Assembly: GCA_003990745.1 (NCBI GenBank)
Contig: RBNI01000323.1
Coordinates: forward strand, 1-33,531
Source of the DNA: Jimgerdemannia flammicorona
Lineage: Eukaryota; Mucoromycota; Endogonomycetes; Endogonales; Endogonaceae
DNA length: 33,531 nt
Direction: 5' to 3'
The notes below the pieces were generated by a model, which worked only from the letters and a program-made list of their open reading frames with translations, ran no database searches and was not told the origin of the DNA. The first letter of the stretch is position 1, and the number at the start of each line of letters is the position of its first letter. A program made the translations under genes and the position numbers. Of this stretch, positions 1 to 10,737 are shown one piece after another.

Positions 1-106
1 GCCCCCAAGGGGGATCGGATAGAGGGTTGGATTACTGTATTTATATGGAATAGATGGGTATTAATAAAGGATTGGAGTCCAAGTGACTATAAAAAAAAAA
101 AAAAAA
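1..106 (+). mobile_element. 3' end of a non-LTR retroelement with poly(A) tail (partial)
   Basis: The first 90 bases hold a polyadenylation-like AATAAA (about 63-68) and end in GAGTCCAAGTGACTAT followed by 16 A. They directly abut gag-coding sequence of the next element, so this looks like the 3' end of a poly(A)-tailed retroelement inserted into gag. The 5' part and the matching target duplication lie outside the window. The end resembles that of the insertion at 3056-4266 (AATAAA, then GAGTCCA, then poly(A)), so the two may belong to related families. A short G/C hairpin (GCCCCC AA GGGGG) starts the window. Confidence 0.55.
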
Positions 107-1440
107 TGTCTACTTTGACGCTGAGCAAACCCAAATACACAAGGACCAAACCAAAGAGGAGGAGGAGTATCTCAGTGAATTCGATCCTGGATATACTGCC
201 GAAGGAGACGAACCTCCATCAGGATAGAATACACTTACACAGCAACAGACAGCTATCTATCAAGCCCTTACTCCAGACCCACAACTATTACTCCAGCAAC
301 TTACACAGATCCAAAGAACCCATTGCACTCTGCACTAGTACCTCAAGTAGTACCAGTAACACCACTACCAGTAGTCCAACTACCTCCAGTAAACAATATG
401 GCAAACCAACAGATTCTAGACCTTACAGCTCAGGTAGCCATAATGGCAGCAACCATTACTACCTTAGCCGAACAGACCTGACCTACAAAAAATCTGAGTC
501 TACCTACCTTCAATGGTACTGCACAAGAAGTCCAAAGCTTCATTAGTATAGTTGACACCAACTTCGAAGCCAATCAATGGACCAATGAACGAGTCACTGA
601 CCGCATTCTGATAAACAATCAAGACCATACTCTGGAACAACTCTTTGCTACCACTACGGCCTATGTCTGCTGAGTTGTTACATTCTTCCGAGGACCTGCT
701 GAAGAATGATGGTGAACTCTTCCTGAAAAACCCCTTATATGGAACACCTGACCTGCAGTAGTTACTCAGAATGCAACAAATAATGCCCCAGAATATGGAG
801 CCCATTCTGTAGCCCCTGGACTTAAACAACTCATGATTGCCCAATATTGTAGTGAAATCATGATCACTGAATCCTGAGTAAAACTCCACAATCTCAAATT
901 CGATGTATATGGCAAAGAGGAATTTGAAACCTTCTGTACAAAACTCGAGTCACTTCTGAACACTATTGGCCTAGGATATATTACCAATGACGAAGCACAA
1001 AATGGTACAAGAGCAGATCATTTATTCGATGCCCTGCCTGAATGGCTTACTAGAAAAATCCGAGAACAAGGACACCCAGTTGATTGTGATCACCAACAAT
1101 GGTGCCTGGTAAGAATCAAGACAATGGTTAAGCGAATCTTAACAGCTGGACCAATTTTGCCCTGAAGACAATTCAACAACAAGGAAAAGACTTGGACCAA
1201 GAAAGAAGAATGCAAGCATGAAGCATCTAGAGCTCCCTCAACATCCACTTTGTGGATACCCAGAAATCATGAACCCACCCAGCCGAGTACCTTCAAGAAA
1301 CTCACTGAAGGTGAAAGGAATGAACTTAGAAGAAGCGGAGCATGCTTCTATTGCCAAAAGACAGGACACATGACCAGTGCCTGCCCTAACTGAAAACCCC
1401 AAACAGCAATATGAGCAACTGTTACTACTCTGCACCACCT
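107..1440 (+). pseudogene. gag: Element 1 gag with CCHC zinc knuckle (broken)
   Basis: A Gln-rich N-terminal part is followed by a Ty3-type Gag core recognisable by LSLPTFNGTAQEVQSFI near 505-550, then a capsid-like stretch (YGKEEFETFCTKLESLL near 905-960; LPEWLTRKIREQ near 1037). A CCHC knuckle, CFYCQKTGHMTSAC, lies at 1343-1384 and is intact. Capsid and nucleocapsid would package the element RNA in virus-like particles. The frame is interrupted by at least five stops and two or more frameshifts, so no full Gag can be made. Assignment rests on the PTFNG motif and knuckle spacing, both typical of Ty3/Gypsy Gag. Confidence 0.7.
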
Positions 1441-1487
1441 CAACAACCTGACCACCAGAACCCTAGACTTTGTCAAGTTAAGATAAA

Positions 1488-2690
1488 CTGCCAAAGCCCC
1501 AACTAAAGGAAGTCAAAAGGCAGCTGGATATGACCTGTATGCAGCCGAAGAAGCTACAGTCTCCAACCGAGAAGTCAAGCAAGTCTACACAGGAATTAGT
1601 ATCCAAATTCCTGAAGGACATATTGGAAGAATATGCTGTCACAGCAGCCTAGCATTAAAAGGACTCTCAGTAGAAGGAGGAGTCATTGATCAAGATTATA
1701 CAGGCGAAATTATTGTCCTCATCCGAAACCACAGTTGGACACCCTTCAAGATCCCTATAGGCTTCTGTATCGCCCAAATCCTATTCGAAAAAATCGAGTC
1801 AAACCTGACAGTCAAGGAAGTCCCTGAACTACTGTCCACCATTCAAGAATCCAAAGGATTTGGTTCATCAAACAAGACCCCAGTCCAATCTACTGTGAAT
1901 AAAGAAGAACAATTCTATAAGAAAATCAAAGATAGATATGTACCAAGTGGCTGATACCCCCATGGCATTGGAATATACTCTTCCCAAATGATTGATGATT
2001 GCTTCTCTTGTGTCAATGAACTGGCTCAAAGAAGAACCAATAGAAGGAAAGCTCCTACAACCGAAATCACTACCATTGGATCAGACAAACTGCTTACACT
2101 TAAAGCTTTTGTCAATTGAGCACCTGTCAAGATCATGATAGACAGTAGTGCCTCAGGCAACTTCATCAATGAAGAAACAGCCAACAGACTCAAGGTCTTC
2201 ACCTCTCCAGTACAATAAACTCAAGCAGTTACCACAGCTGATGGAATCTCACATATCATTAGCAAGGAAGTCCACAATCTATCCTTCTGAATTAGTGACT
2301 ATCGAGTACATGTTACCCTCCAGATCGTACCACTCCCTGATAATGAAATCATCCTTGGAACTCTATGGTTAAAATAAGAGAACCCCATGATCGATTGAGT
2401 AAACCATTCTCTGACCATCAAGAAAGGATGCCACAACTTCAAACTGTAAGATGAAAAGAACACGCTCAACTCTAGTGACCCTGGACCAAAGATTACCCAC
2501 ATCAATAAGCTACAACTCAAGAAATTGGCCAAGAAATGCCCTCTCTTTGCTATCTCCATCTGTCCATCCAAAGAAGAACCTGAGAACTCTGAAGAAGACT
2601 TTTTCAAAATTGACAGCCATGTCAGACCACTACTCTAGAAATTCCGAGACATATTTTCGAAGAAGCTTCTGAAAGGCCTACCTCTCAAAC
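1488..2690 (+). pseudogene. Element 1 dUTPase domain followed by aspartic protease
   Basis: From 1488 the frame reads without a stop through a trimeric-type dUTPase: motif 1 AAGYDLYAA (about 1527), motif 2 GRICCHSSLA (about 1626; the usual Arg is His), motif 3 EGGVIDQDYTGEI (about 1674) with its catalytic Asp, motif 4 FCIAQILFE (about 1764) and motif 5 SKGFGSSN (about 1851). dUTPase hydrolyses dUTP and keeps uracil out of new cDNA. After it comes a retropepsin-like site, VKIMIDSSASGNFI (about 2128; DSGA-like), and the conserved protease-RT linker ending NPMID, then TGA (2396-2398) where Trp is normal. So the domain order is knuckle, dUTPase, protease, RT. Stops at about 1951, 2117, 2216, 2288, 2374 and 2396 break the downstream part. 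Confidence 0.87.
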
Positions 2691-3043
2691 AAGTAGTGGA
2701 CCATGCCATCAAGACTATTCCAGATGCCAAGCCAGCCTTCAAGTCAATCTACCACATGTCTCTGAGAGAAATTGATGCACTCAAGAAAGAAATTGACAAA
2801 CTTCTGAAACAAGGATTCATCAGACCCAGTGTATTACCTTATGGTACACCAGTCCTCTTTGTTGTCAAGAAAGGAGGAGACCTGAGAATGTACATTGATT
2901 ACCACGACCTCAACGAACAGACCATCAAGAACTGTTGCCCACTACCCAGAATCAATGAAATATTCAATAGGCTTACCAACCCACAATTCATGAGCTCTTT
3001 TGATCTGAGAAATAGGTCCTGGTAAATTGCCATGAAAGAAGAA

Positions 3044-3055
3044 GATATCTACAAG
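3044..3055 (+). repeat. Target site duplication, left copy
   Basis: GATATCTACAAG matches GACATCTACAAG at 4267-4278 with one C-to-T difference. The pair flanks the nested retroelement, and both copies encode the RT residues DIYK. Confidence 0.85.
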
Positions 3056-4222
3056 CAGCTTCTTTCTCTACTACCTTACCAGTCACAAGGTTTGGTAGGC
3101 AACCTTCCGAGTCCCCTTTCCCCTATTATTACCCCCTCTATCTCGGGTTGGTTTGCTGTGCCTGCATGGGCATGGTGGGAGGAGGGCAATGGTGATGAGT
3201 TGCCCCTTTATCGGTGTCAGATCGGTGTCTTCTCTACTTTTTCGCGGTTTCTGGTGCCTTCGGCTGCATCTGGAGTGCATCCATTTTGGTGCGGCACCTT
3301 CTTCCTTTTGCCATTGCCAACAAGGTGCTGTCTCAGTATGTCTTGGACTATGTAGGGAGTTGGTCGACCTTGGGTGTCAAGTGCTCAGTGTAGGTTATCT
3401 GCAGGTCCTCGGTACCTGTGGTGGGACCCTCTGACTTTGGCGAGCTTCCCGGCGAGTGCAGTTCTGGTATAGGTGACTGCTTTTCGGGTGATGTTGGGAT
3501 GGGAGAGGAGATGGCCGTCACAGATAGGAGGAAGGGTGATAATGGTGAACTAGTAGGGTGCCAGGCTGGGGGCGGTCATTGGGGCTGGGGCAGGTGCTGC
3601 TTTGGTGGGGCCTTTTGATTGGTGCAGCATGGTTAGGTGGTAGGTGACACTCTCGGCTTCTTTTGGTGGGTAGCGGGGTGAGGCCCCAGTCATCAGGAGG
3701 GGTCGGGGGGCCTGAGGCTACCCATTTCAGGCATCTTGGCTGCACTCAACTGGAACCAGGAGCTGACATAACAATGTGATCGAGGCCCACAGGCTTGAGT
3801 AGTGGGGTATTGGGGGTTTCCTCCCACCTCACGTGTAAGTCCTTTACTTACCTTAACTGGGAGAACCAGGCCCTACCCACCGTGTTGTGCTTTGATGAGA
3901 GTTTTTCTTTGCCTGTTATTCTCTTTGGGGTGGTAGAGGCTATTCTATTTGGCTTGGGTGTAGCCTTGTACATATGTTGGGTTCTCAGGCATGCACTTTC
4001 AGTCATTGGCATATGGTTGGGTTTCCCCTGATAGTAGGGAGAGCATGGTGCGCAGAATGAGGTATGGGCCAATATAGGCTCTGCTGCACCTGGTATGATC
4101 GAGCTACTGGACAATAGCTAGCCTAGATTAATGGAGGGACAGTGCTTAGTGAGTGGTGGGGGAGGGTTTTGGCCTATATAGTCTAGGTTCCCTTCCAATA
4201 AAAATCCATGGGACTTGAGTCC

Positions 4223-4266
<44 letters not shown>
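3056..4266 (+). mobile_element. Poly(A)-tailed non-LTR retro-insertion, probably 5'-truncated
   Basis: A GC-richer block of about 1170 bp ends AATAAAAATCCATGGGACTT GAGTCCATT, then 41 A (4226-4266), and is flanked by 12-bp target duplications. These are hallmarks of LINE-type target-primed reverse transcription. I see no recognisable coding sequence on either strand; the short open frames look like chance in GC-rich DNA. It may be the 3' untranslated part of a truncated LINE, a SINE-like element or a retrocopied non-coding transcript. Unlike its surroundings it shows no obvious AT drift, so it may be young. Confidence 0.8.
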
Positions 4267-4268
<2 letters not shown>

Positions 4269-4278
4269 CATCTACAAG
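4267..4278 (+). repeat. Target site duplication, right copy
   Basis: GACATCTACAAG follows the 41-A tail and matches 3044-3055 except at one position. The RT reading frame resumes here (D I Y K T A F Q). Confidence 0.85.
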
Positions 4279-4567
4279 ACAGCCTTCCAAACCCGCTATG
4301 GATATTTCGAATTCCTGGTTATGCCCTTTGGCTTAACTAATGCTCCTGCAACCTTCCAGACCCTGATGAATACCATTCTGTACCCATATCTTGACAAATT
4401 TGTTGTTGTCTACATTGATGACATCCTAGTCTTCAGCAAAACCCTGGAGGAATATCTTGAACACCTTGAACTAGTACTACTGAAACTTTGAGAAAACCGA
4501 CTCTTTGCAAAACTCAGCAAATGTGAATTCCTCCTGAAAGAAATTCAATTCCTTGGACACATTGTCA

Positions 4568-5488
4568 CAGCTACTACCAGATCAGCCGCCTCCTAGAAGA
4601 CATGGTTAAACATCACCATGACACAAACATTACCCAGATGTCTCAACACCAGAAGCTCATCGCCCACAAATACTGAGAACTCTTCTATGAGTACAGCACC
4701 TTTATTCTCTGCCTCTGAGTTACTACCAGTGAAATGGTTGCTACTCTGTCCTATGGCCAAATCAATGACATGATACAAGAACTCAACTACAAGTATCTTG
4801 AGTATATTGAAACCACAGACAGAACCTTCCCACATCCCGATGACCACATCCTGCAAATGTCCCAAGTTGAATACACTATGAAGGATGTCTATAATATAAT
4901 CAACTTCGACAAAGATGAAGCAGAAGACAATGATCCTTCTGATGCCAACATGACCTCAAGCCAAGGATCTCTACCAACCCTGATCACACTGCCAACCTTG
5001 CCAATGAACTTACAATAGTTTATAACCACATATGAGACTTATTGAGACAATGACTACTGGTATGAATACCAAACTGCATTTACCCCTGATTACTTCAACT
5101 ATAATGAAGAGACAGGAGAACACAACCTGTATCTTCAGACAACCCTCGAAGTCAAACTAACTACTCCACTACCCGAGTATGAGCAACATGAACCACAGCT
5201 GCCAGCTTACTACAATCCCATGACTCATAGTGCTGTAATCTATAGAAGATATGCAGACAGTGAATCCGATGAAAGTGAAAATGATGCACCACTTCTTTGT
5301 CCACCAACACCTTATCCAGTATATGAGACAGATGATGCTATCCTGTAGGATGGAGATGAAGTTCCAATATATTACTACCTCAGTGAATAAGGAGAAGTAA
5401 TTCGCGAACTACTTTTCCTAGATGACTACTTCATCAGAGATAAAGCAATCAATAGTGATATCATCAAAGACTATCCAGACAGTGCCTA
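4568..5488 (+). pseudogene. Element 1 acidic 3' reading frame, function unknown
   Basis: Beyond the deletion junction a coding-like frame runs through residues such as QISRLLEDMVKHHHD, ATLSYGQINDMIQELNYKYL and VEYTMKDVYNIINFDKDE. It changes frame near 4910-5020, then continues as a Tyr/Asp/Glu-rich protein (YWYEYQTAFTPDYFNYNEE, YADSESDESENDAPLL) ending DYPDSA at about 5488. Low stop density over some 300 codons suggests real former coding sequence lying 3' of pol, such as a pol C-terminal tail or an extra ORF. I do not recognise the family. At least four TGA/TAA/TAG codons interrupt it. Confidence 0.45.
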
Positions 5489-5534
5489 AAAACATAAATA
5501 GGTTAGCAGTCATAGTATAGTTAGATTAGCCTTA

Positions 5535-5882
5535 TGTGATGTGACTGTGAACTGACTCAGTAGTCAGACGATCTCTTGACATATCAGATCACACTTGTAC
5601 TATGTGACTGCATTCTGACTCAGCAAAACACTTAGTGCTACACCCATATTTAGCATAGTCCAGATAGCCCCTCACTAGTATAAATACCCCCTCTCCCAGA
5701 CCTCAGAATCTCAGGCCTGAACAATTCGAACATAACTCCTGAGCACTTCCCCACAATATCCCTTCACACAACTACCCCTAGTATAGTAATATTATGAATA
5801 GCGAATAAATCTATTTAATAACCCACAAACCACTCTTAAGTAAATCCGCTCCCCATTAGGTCCCACCCCTAACCCCATCACG
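5535..5882 (+). repeat. Probable 3' LTR of element 1
   Basis: The segment begins TGTGATG and ends CATCACG, a near-perfect short inverted end. It contains a TATA-like box (CTAGTATAAATACCCC near 5676) and AATAAA near 5804, in the order expected of an LTR. An imperfect direct repeat (GTGACTG...CTGACTCAG) occurs at about 5541-5565 and 5602-5624, possibly regulatory. No second copy is in the window, so the ends are inferred. Confidence 0.5.
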
Positions 5883-6631
5883 AAATTTCCTAATTGGATA
5901 TTGTCTGCAGCGATACACCAATTCTAAGCTGGTCTTAGTTTTTTGAACTTCCTGAAATACGGAAAATCCTGAACATCCAGAACTAGTCCGAAAAAGGACT
6001 TTGGTTGAGACATCAATCTGATCTAGAAATCAATAAGCATAGAGGACGTACTCTATATGAAATTGATCTTGGCCATAAGAAAACAGTCTTCTAGAATATT
6101 CAGAACTTCCAGAAAACCCTTCCAGAACTATGTAACGGTTACCCTAAAAAGCAATCCTCTTATACTTTAACAAATTAGTGCTATCTCTAAATGAGCTCAA
6201 GATGTAGTTTCTGAACAAAACTCAGAATCAATAAACTCAACTAGAATATATTTTGAATTATATGAATATACCATCAATATTATCTCTAAGAATACTATTG
6301 TGAAAAATTATCTATTTAGTAAAAAATTGCAATATAATAAAAAAAATTCAGTATAATAAGACTGAGAAAGAATAAGAAATAGTAATTACCTATCTGGTTA
6401 AAAAAGTACTATCTTATCTTACTAAAAGAGAAGACTAAAAGCAAAACAATATAGTCAAAAAAGTATATTGAATTTATGATATAACTTCTCACCTAATATT
6501 GAATCAGATCTACTATCTATAAGGAGTAAGTAAATAAGATTTAACTTGAATATAAAAAGATAAGATATATTTATTATACAAAATATATCTATAATAAATC
6601 TACAAATTATACTATAAATACTACTATATTC

Positions 6632-6667
<36 letters not shown>

Positions 6668-7195
6668 ACTACTATATTATAAATACTATAAATAATAAAT
6701 ACTATAAATACTATATACAAAACTATATAAATTTTAACTTATGTCAATAAAGATTTGATTTCAATAATAATCTATGAACTTTTATATTATATACAATTTG
6801 CTATTGAAAACATACTTCTACACTTCTCAAATAAAAACTAATTACAATTACAAGTAATGACAAGTTTATATAACTGTATTTTCAATCTATATACTTGGCT
6901 ATTTAGTCCAACCATATATTTATAAATAAAAATATATAAATACTTATTTATATCTTTAGTCTCACTATCTAAACAATCAAAGTTTTATATTATAAATAAG
7001 ATATATATCTCTTTAATTTAATTATCCAAATTTGGATAGTTTTTTATTTGGCTAATTGGGATTAATTTAATTCAAATCAATTTGTTAGAAGTATATATCT
7101 GTACATGAGTTTGTCAGGTTTTGTTGGCTCCAATTGCCAATCAATGTCTGACTCAAACCATCCGTTAGCCACGACTTGGTGTTGACCACAATCAG
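5883..7195. other. AT-rich spacer without a recognisable gene
   Basis: The first 350 bp have intermediate GC and hold short repeats such as CAGAACTTCCAGAAAAC. From about 6170 to 7030 the sequence is very AT-rich, with poly(A) at 6635-6666 described separately. No coding pattern is visible on either strand. GC rises again toward the 3' flank of the helicase gene after 7080. Confidence 0.6.
6620..6678 (+). mobile_element. Minimal retro-insertion: four bases plus poly(A) between 11-bp duplications
   Basis: ACTACTATATT at 6620-6630 is followed by CATT and 32 A (6635-6666), one C, and then ACTACTATATT again at 6668-6678. The insert, CATT plus poly(A), equals the last four bases and tail of the retroelement at 3056-4266 (...GTCCATT-A). 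This fits an extreme 5' truncation during target-primed reverse transcription. Chance repeats in AT-rich DNA remain possible. Confidence 0.55.
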
Positions 7196-7308
7196 ATGAC
7201 ATCATGCCACCGTCTTCACACAAACAAACAAACAAAAAAAAAAAAAACGCAAACCTCGCCCACGATTATTACATCTCACATTCACAATGTGTGTCCGACC
7301 TCTCCCGC

Positions 7309-10300
7309 TCACAAATATTCCTCATACCGCACTTCCGCCTCATTACTCAGCCAATCCATCCACCGCGCAAGGAATCCGCCGTCCGCGCCCCTGTTGTTTT
7401 TAGACGTCGTCGCTTTACCCTTGACCAGTTTGGCGCCCTTGTCGCCCGCCTTATCCTTCTTTTTGTCGACCGAATCCTTGCCACCGTCACCGTTTGCCCC
7501 GCCTTTCCCGCCGCGATCGCCAGCCCCGCCTTTCCCGCTGCGACCGCCAGCCCCACCTTTCCCACCGCGACCGCCGATCGTCTCGGAGTCGCCCACGATG
7601 CAGAGATGCCGTTTGGGACGGGTCATAGCCACTGTTCGTAATGAACAACGGAGAATATGAGAAAGTATAAGTTGGAAATCTGTATTTTTAAATACGATTG
7701 ATCAATGAGATGGAAGCACGAGGCTACCCACCATTTAACCTCCGCCTTTCTGCCAAGAATCCGACCTCACAATCCGAATTCGATCGCACCAAAGACACGA
7801 TAATCGCCTCTTTCTCTCGCCCCTGGAAACCGTCGACTGCGAGCACCACGCAGAGACAATTAACACAAACGTAAGCCAGTCTTTCTTTCGTTGAAACACC
7901 CAAACAAATCAATCCAATAAACAACTCAAACGACCACGCAAAACACTCACCAGAGCCAACCTCAACTCCCGGCCACCTCTCCCGTATCGCCTTGATCAGC
8001 AAACTGACCTGTGCCGTATACGGGGTGATAACACCCACGTCCTCCTCCCTGACCCCCGCCGCGACCAGTGCCTCAAGATGCTTCACGACTATGGTGACCT
8101 CGCCCTCGTTACCTTTACTCTCGCTTTCCAAACCACCAGTCCCCTTCCAGGTGGCTTCCTCCTCCTCGTCTTTTGTCTCTTCCAGCCCTGCGCCTATGGT
8201 GTCGACAAACACGACGGGTGCACTCGTGTCATCTGTTTCTTCCACGCCGTCCATGTGGCACAAAAGCCGTCCCGCAACGGACGGATCGGCGATCAGCCGA
8301 GATTCGTAGAGTTCCGTGGAGGGGAAGCTCATAATCGAGGCGTGCATACGATACTGGGTCGTGAGCATGCGCTTAATGGTCGTGCCGTAGAGGGAAAGGA
8401 GGCGGTCGAAGAGTGTGGTGGAGAGCGTGATGTGGGAGGGGGAAAGCGCTTGAGCACGGGAGAGAGCGACTAAGGTGGGTGGGATCAGGATTTGGGATTT
8501 GACGGTGGGAGGGAGTTGAAAGTGATCGCCAGCCTGGTGGTGTCATTGAGAGCCGGAAAAGGTTGAGAACACAAAAAAAGAAAATTGGAGAAGAAAAGGG
8601 ATTGTGATAAATCATATGTACATCTTACCAGGATTACTTTCTTTCCTTTCAGTATGGCTATCCAGCATTCAGCTGTATGATACACAAGATGTTAACATGG
8701 GAAGAGAAAACCGAAAACAAAGGATGTGCTTTCCCATCGGCAGTAAAATCGCAAACAAACCTTCCACTGCCTGCGTTGCCTCGTCAATCACAACAACATC
8801 AAATTCCTCCTTATACATATTCTTGTTCCCGCATCTACACATCAATTCAACCAATCGTCAGGAAACCATCCCAAATTCCAGCACGATCCACACCACTTAC
8901 ATCCACACTCACCCATTCAGCGTCGCCACGACGACCTTACTCGCCCTGACGACGTCTTCGACGACCTTTTTCTCGCGGACCTTGAATTCCTTTCTCAGTT
9001 CCTTTAGCTCACCGTAGAGCGTGCGCCGATCTGCGCGCGACTTGGATTTGGCGATCGAGGACAGTTTCTGGTCCATGTCGCGCCGGATGTCGGCCACGAT
9101 CTGCCCGCCTTCACCCGTGCGCGTCACCACGTCCAGCGAGTGGTCGAGCACCGACGGGAGGATGCGCGCTGGATGACCCATGCGGATGAGGTCAAGCCGA
9201 TGTCGCGAGAGACGCTCGACCAGGTTGTCTAGGTGGTATGGTTGAAGATGAGAAGAGCAATCATCACACGAGAGTGAGGTAGCGTAATCGAACTCTGGAA
9301 CCTGTTTCATCTAATGTTCTCAACCGTGTACCGGTATTTGGTTACTTACCTACCGAGATGTTGGATGGCCCGCATACGAGTACGCGCTTGCCATCCTTGA
9401 CTAGCTGCCGTACAATCTCGACCAGCGTGTATGTCTTGCCAGTCTAACCGATCGCCAAAGAAATTCAATATGAGCAATGGAATTTATGGACACCAACAAA
9501 TCCATAACCAGGCAAAACGACCGCTTCAATCGATGAGATCTACAAACCCCTAAACAATCAAAATAAACCAAAGTCAATCTGTCATGTTACTGGCGCGTGC
9601 CAAACAACATTAACCAATGCCATAGACACAAATCACGATAAAAGCACACTCAATCCTACCAGGCGGTCCATGTATTAACGCGACCTCCTCCGCACTCAAC
9701 GCAAACCGCACGGCGTCACGCTGCGACTCGTTCAGGGTCGCGTCGAAGAACTCGGGCTCCGTCTGTGATTGACGGAAGCTCGGCTTCTGCAGGTCGAAGA
9801 GCACACGCAGGAGCGGCTGAGATACCGAAGACACATCGCCAGATTTGATCTGGGATTGGATGTTCTTGAGCGCGTATTGCATCCTATGGGATGGAGAAAG
9901 GGGGATGATGAAATCGGGAGCTGGGAATGATCGGAAATAAAGAGGGATGCTGTGTCGTCGGGCAGGTGGGAAGCTTACCGCTCATATGTAACGTTGTTGG
10001 CAAGCTTGACGCTGATGCAATGGGCACCAAAATGTCAAAGAAGCGTCATATATAAAGCATTACATCAACAGAGCGCAACCAATGGCCGCCCCCCGAGAAT
10101 CGCAACCCCCAAGCTCACATCCGACACCTATCCTGAATCTCCGTTGGCACCTCCTCGTCCAACGCAATGGTAACACGCGTCTCGGTGACGCGAAACACGA
10201 CGCCGTTGATTTTCGGCTGACTACCCGTCTGCGGCGGCGCGGGCTTCTTCGCGCCGGTTTGCTTGGACGACACGTGCTCCTCGAGTCCAACAATGTCCCC

Positions 10301-10737
10301 CGTATGGATTTTGTGTGCGGGAAGCGTCGGTGGGTCCGTCATAGGATTCGCGAGCTCGAGTTCAATCAGACTAAACACATAAAAGGAGAAGAAGTGTGAG
10401 GTGTTTGGCGCGTGGTTCATGTTGACCTTTTGCTGAAGTTGAAGAGCGCAGTGAGCTAGAGGACTAGCTCCTGCAACAAATGTCATTACCTCTTACCACC
10501 CAGCCCTGTCCTCATGCCTAAAGAAAAGCATTGCAGCGTGAAGTTGGTGAAGCAGCTGCAGTGATACCACAAGAACACTGTGAAGCGCTTACCGGTAACC
10601 TTCAAGCCGATCAGTGCGACGCCGCGTTTCTGGAGCTGAACTGGCGCATATGCAGACAACAGGTCCGCGTTCTCCTTGACCTCTAGTTTCTTTTCCTTGT
10701 CGACGAGCGTGATCTGGTGGGCGATGAAGGCCTCCAT
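7309..10737 (-). CDS. SMUBP-2/IGHMBP2-type SF1 DNA/RNA helicase, multi-exon
   Basis: Upf1-like superfamily-1 ATPase, the family of yeast Hcs1 and animal IGHMBP2. Exons (minus): 10737-10593, 10517-10490, 10370-10119, 10011-9979, 9883-9660, 9443-9350, 9228-8913, 8834-8761, 8672-8629, 8533-7951, 7836-7732, 7631-7309; introns 75-121 nt, GT-AG. The predicted protein is about 740 aa. Motifs: Walker A GPPG|TGKT (about 225-232), [11 protein letters not shown] (378-386), [12 protein letters not shown] (406-414), QYRMH (464-468), [11 protein letters not shown] (599-608), [12 protein letters not shown] (634-643). An N-terminal beta-barrel part includes [10 protein letters not shown] Gly/Lys-rich linker precedes the C-terminal [10 protein letters not shown]. 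The Met at 10737 fits the family N-terminus ([12 protein letters not shown]). The Walker A junction is two bases short unless a 2-nt exon at 9549-9548 is used, so inactivation or a sequence error there is not excluded. All motifs are otherwise intact. Confidence 0.93.

Larger units (their letters stand above)
2691..4566 (+). pseudogene. pol: Element 1 reverse transcriptase, split by a retroelement insertion
   Basis: The 5' half (2691-3055) contains the Ty3 RT motifs PYGTPVLFVVKKGGDLRM, DYHDLNEQTIKN, and FDLRNRSW followed by TAA where Gln is expected. The 3' half (4279-4566) resumes in the same frame with [31 protein letters not shown] and the catalytic [12 protein letters not shown], then KLSKCEFLLKEIQFLGHIV. 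A 1.2-kb poly(A)-tailed insertion sits between them, after the codons for DIYK. The YIDD active site is intact. After GHIV the sequence jumps to an unrelated frame, so connection, RNase H and integrase are deleted. Confidence 0.92.
107..5882 (+). mobile_element. Element 1: degenerate Ty3/Gypsy LTR retrotransposon with dUTPase domain
   Basis: Order on the plus strand is gag with zinc knuckle, dUTPase, aspartic protease, reverse transcriptase, a large internal deletion, an acidic 3' reading frame and a probable 3' LTR. The 5' LTR is not in the window. The deletion at about 4566 removes the RT thumb, RNase H and integrase. Reading frames are broken by frameshifts and many stops (TAA/TAG where Gln is expected, TGA where Trp or Arg is expected). 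Base composition is milder than in the AT-rich relics elsewhere, suggesting a younger element or less mutation. A poly(A)-tailed retroelement is nested in the RT gene. Confidence 0.82.

Noticed and set aside
3032..4114. Several open frames of 66-107 codons in the retro-insertion
   Set aside because: No conserved motif, overlapping frames on both strands, and typical of GC-rich non-coding DNA.
107..5488. Nuclear reassignment of TGA to tryptophan
   Set aside because: The helicase gene and many places in the same elements use TGG for Trp, TAA/TAG stops are equally common, and several TGA codons stand for Arg. Mutation explains all of these.
7196..8473. Long plus-strand open frames at 7196-7660, 7204-7641 and 8078-8473
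   Set aside because: They are antisense shadows of the GC-rich helicase exons and of its Gly/Lys-rich C-terminal coding part.
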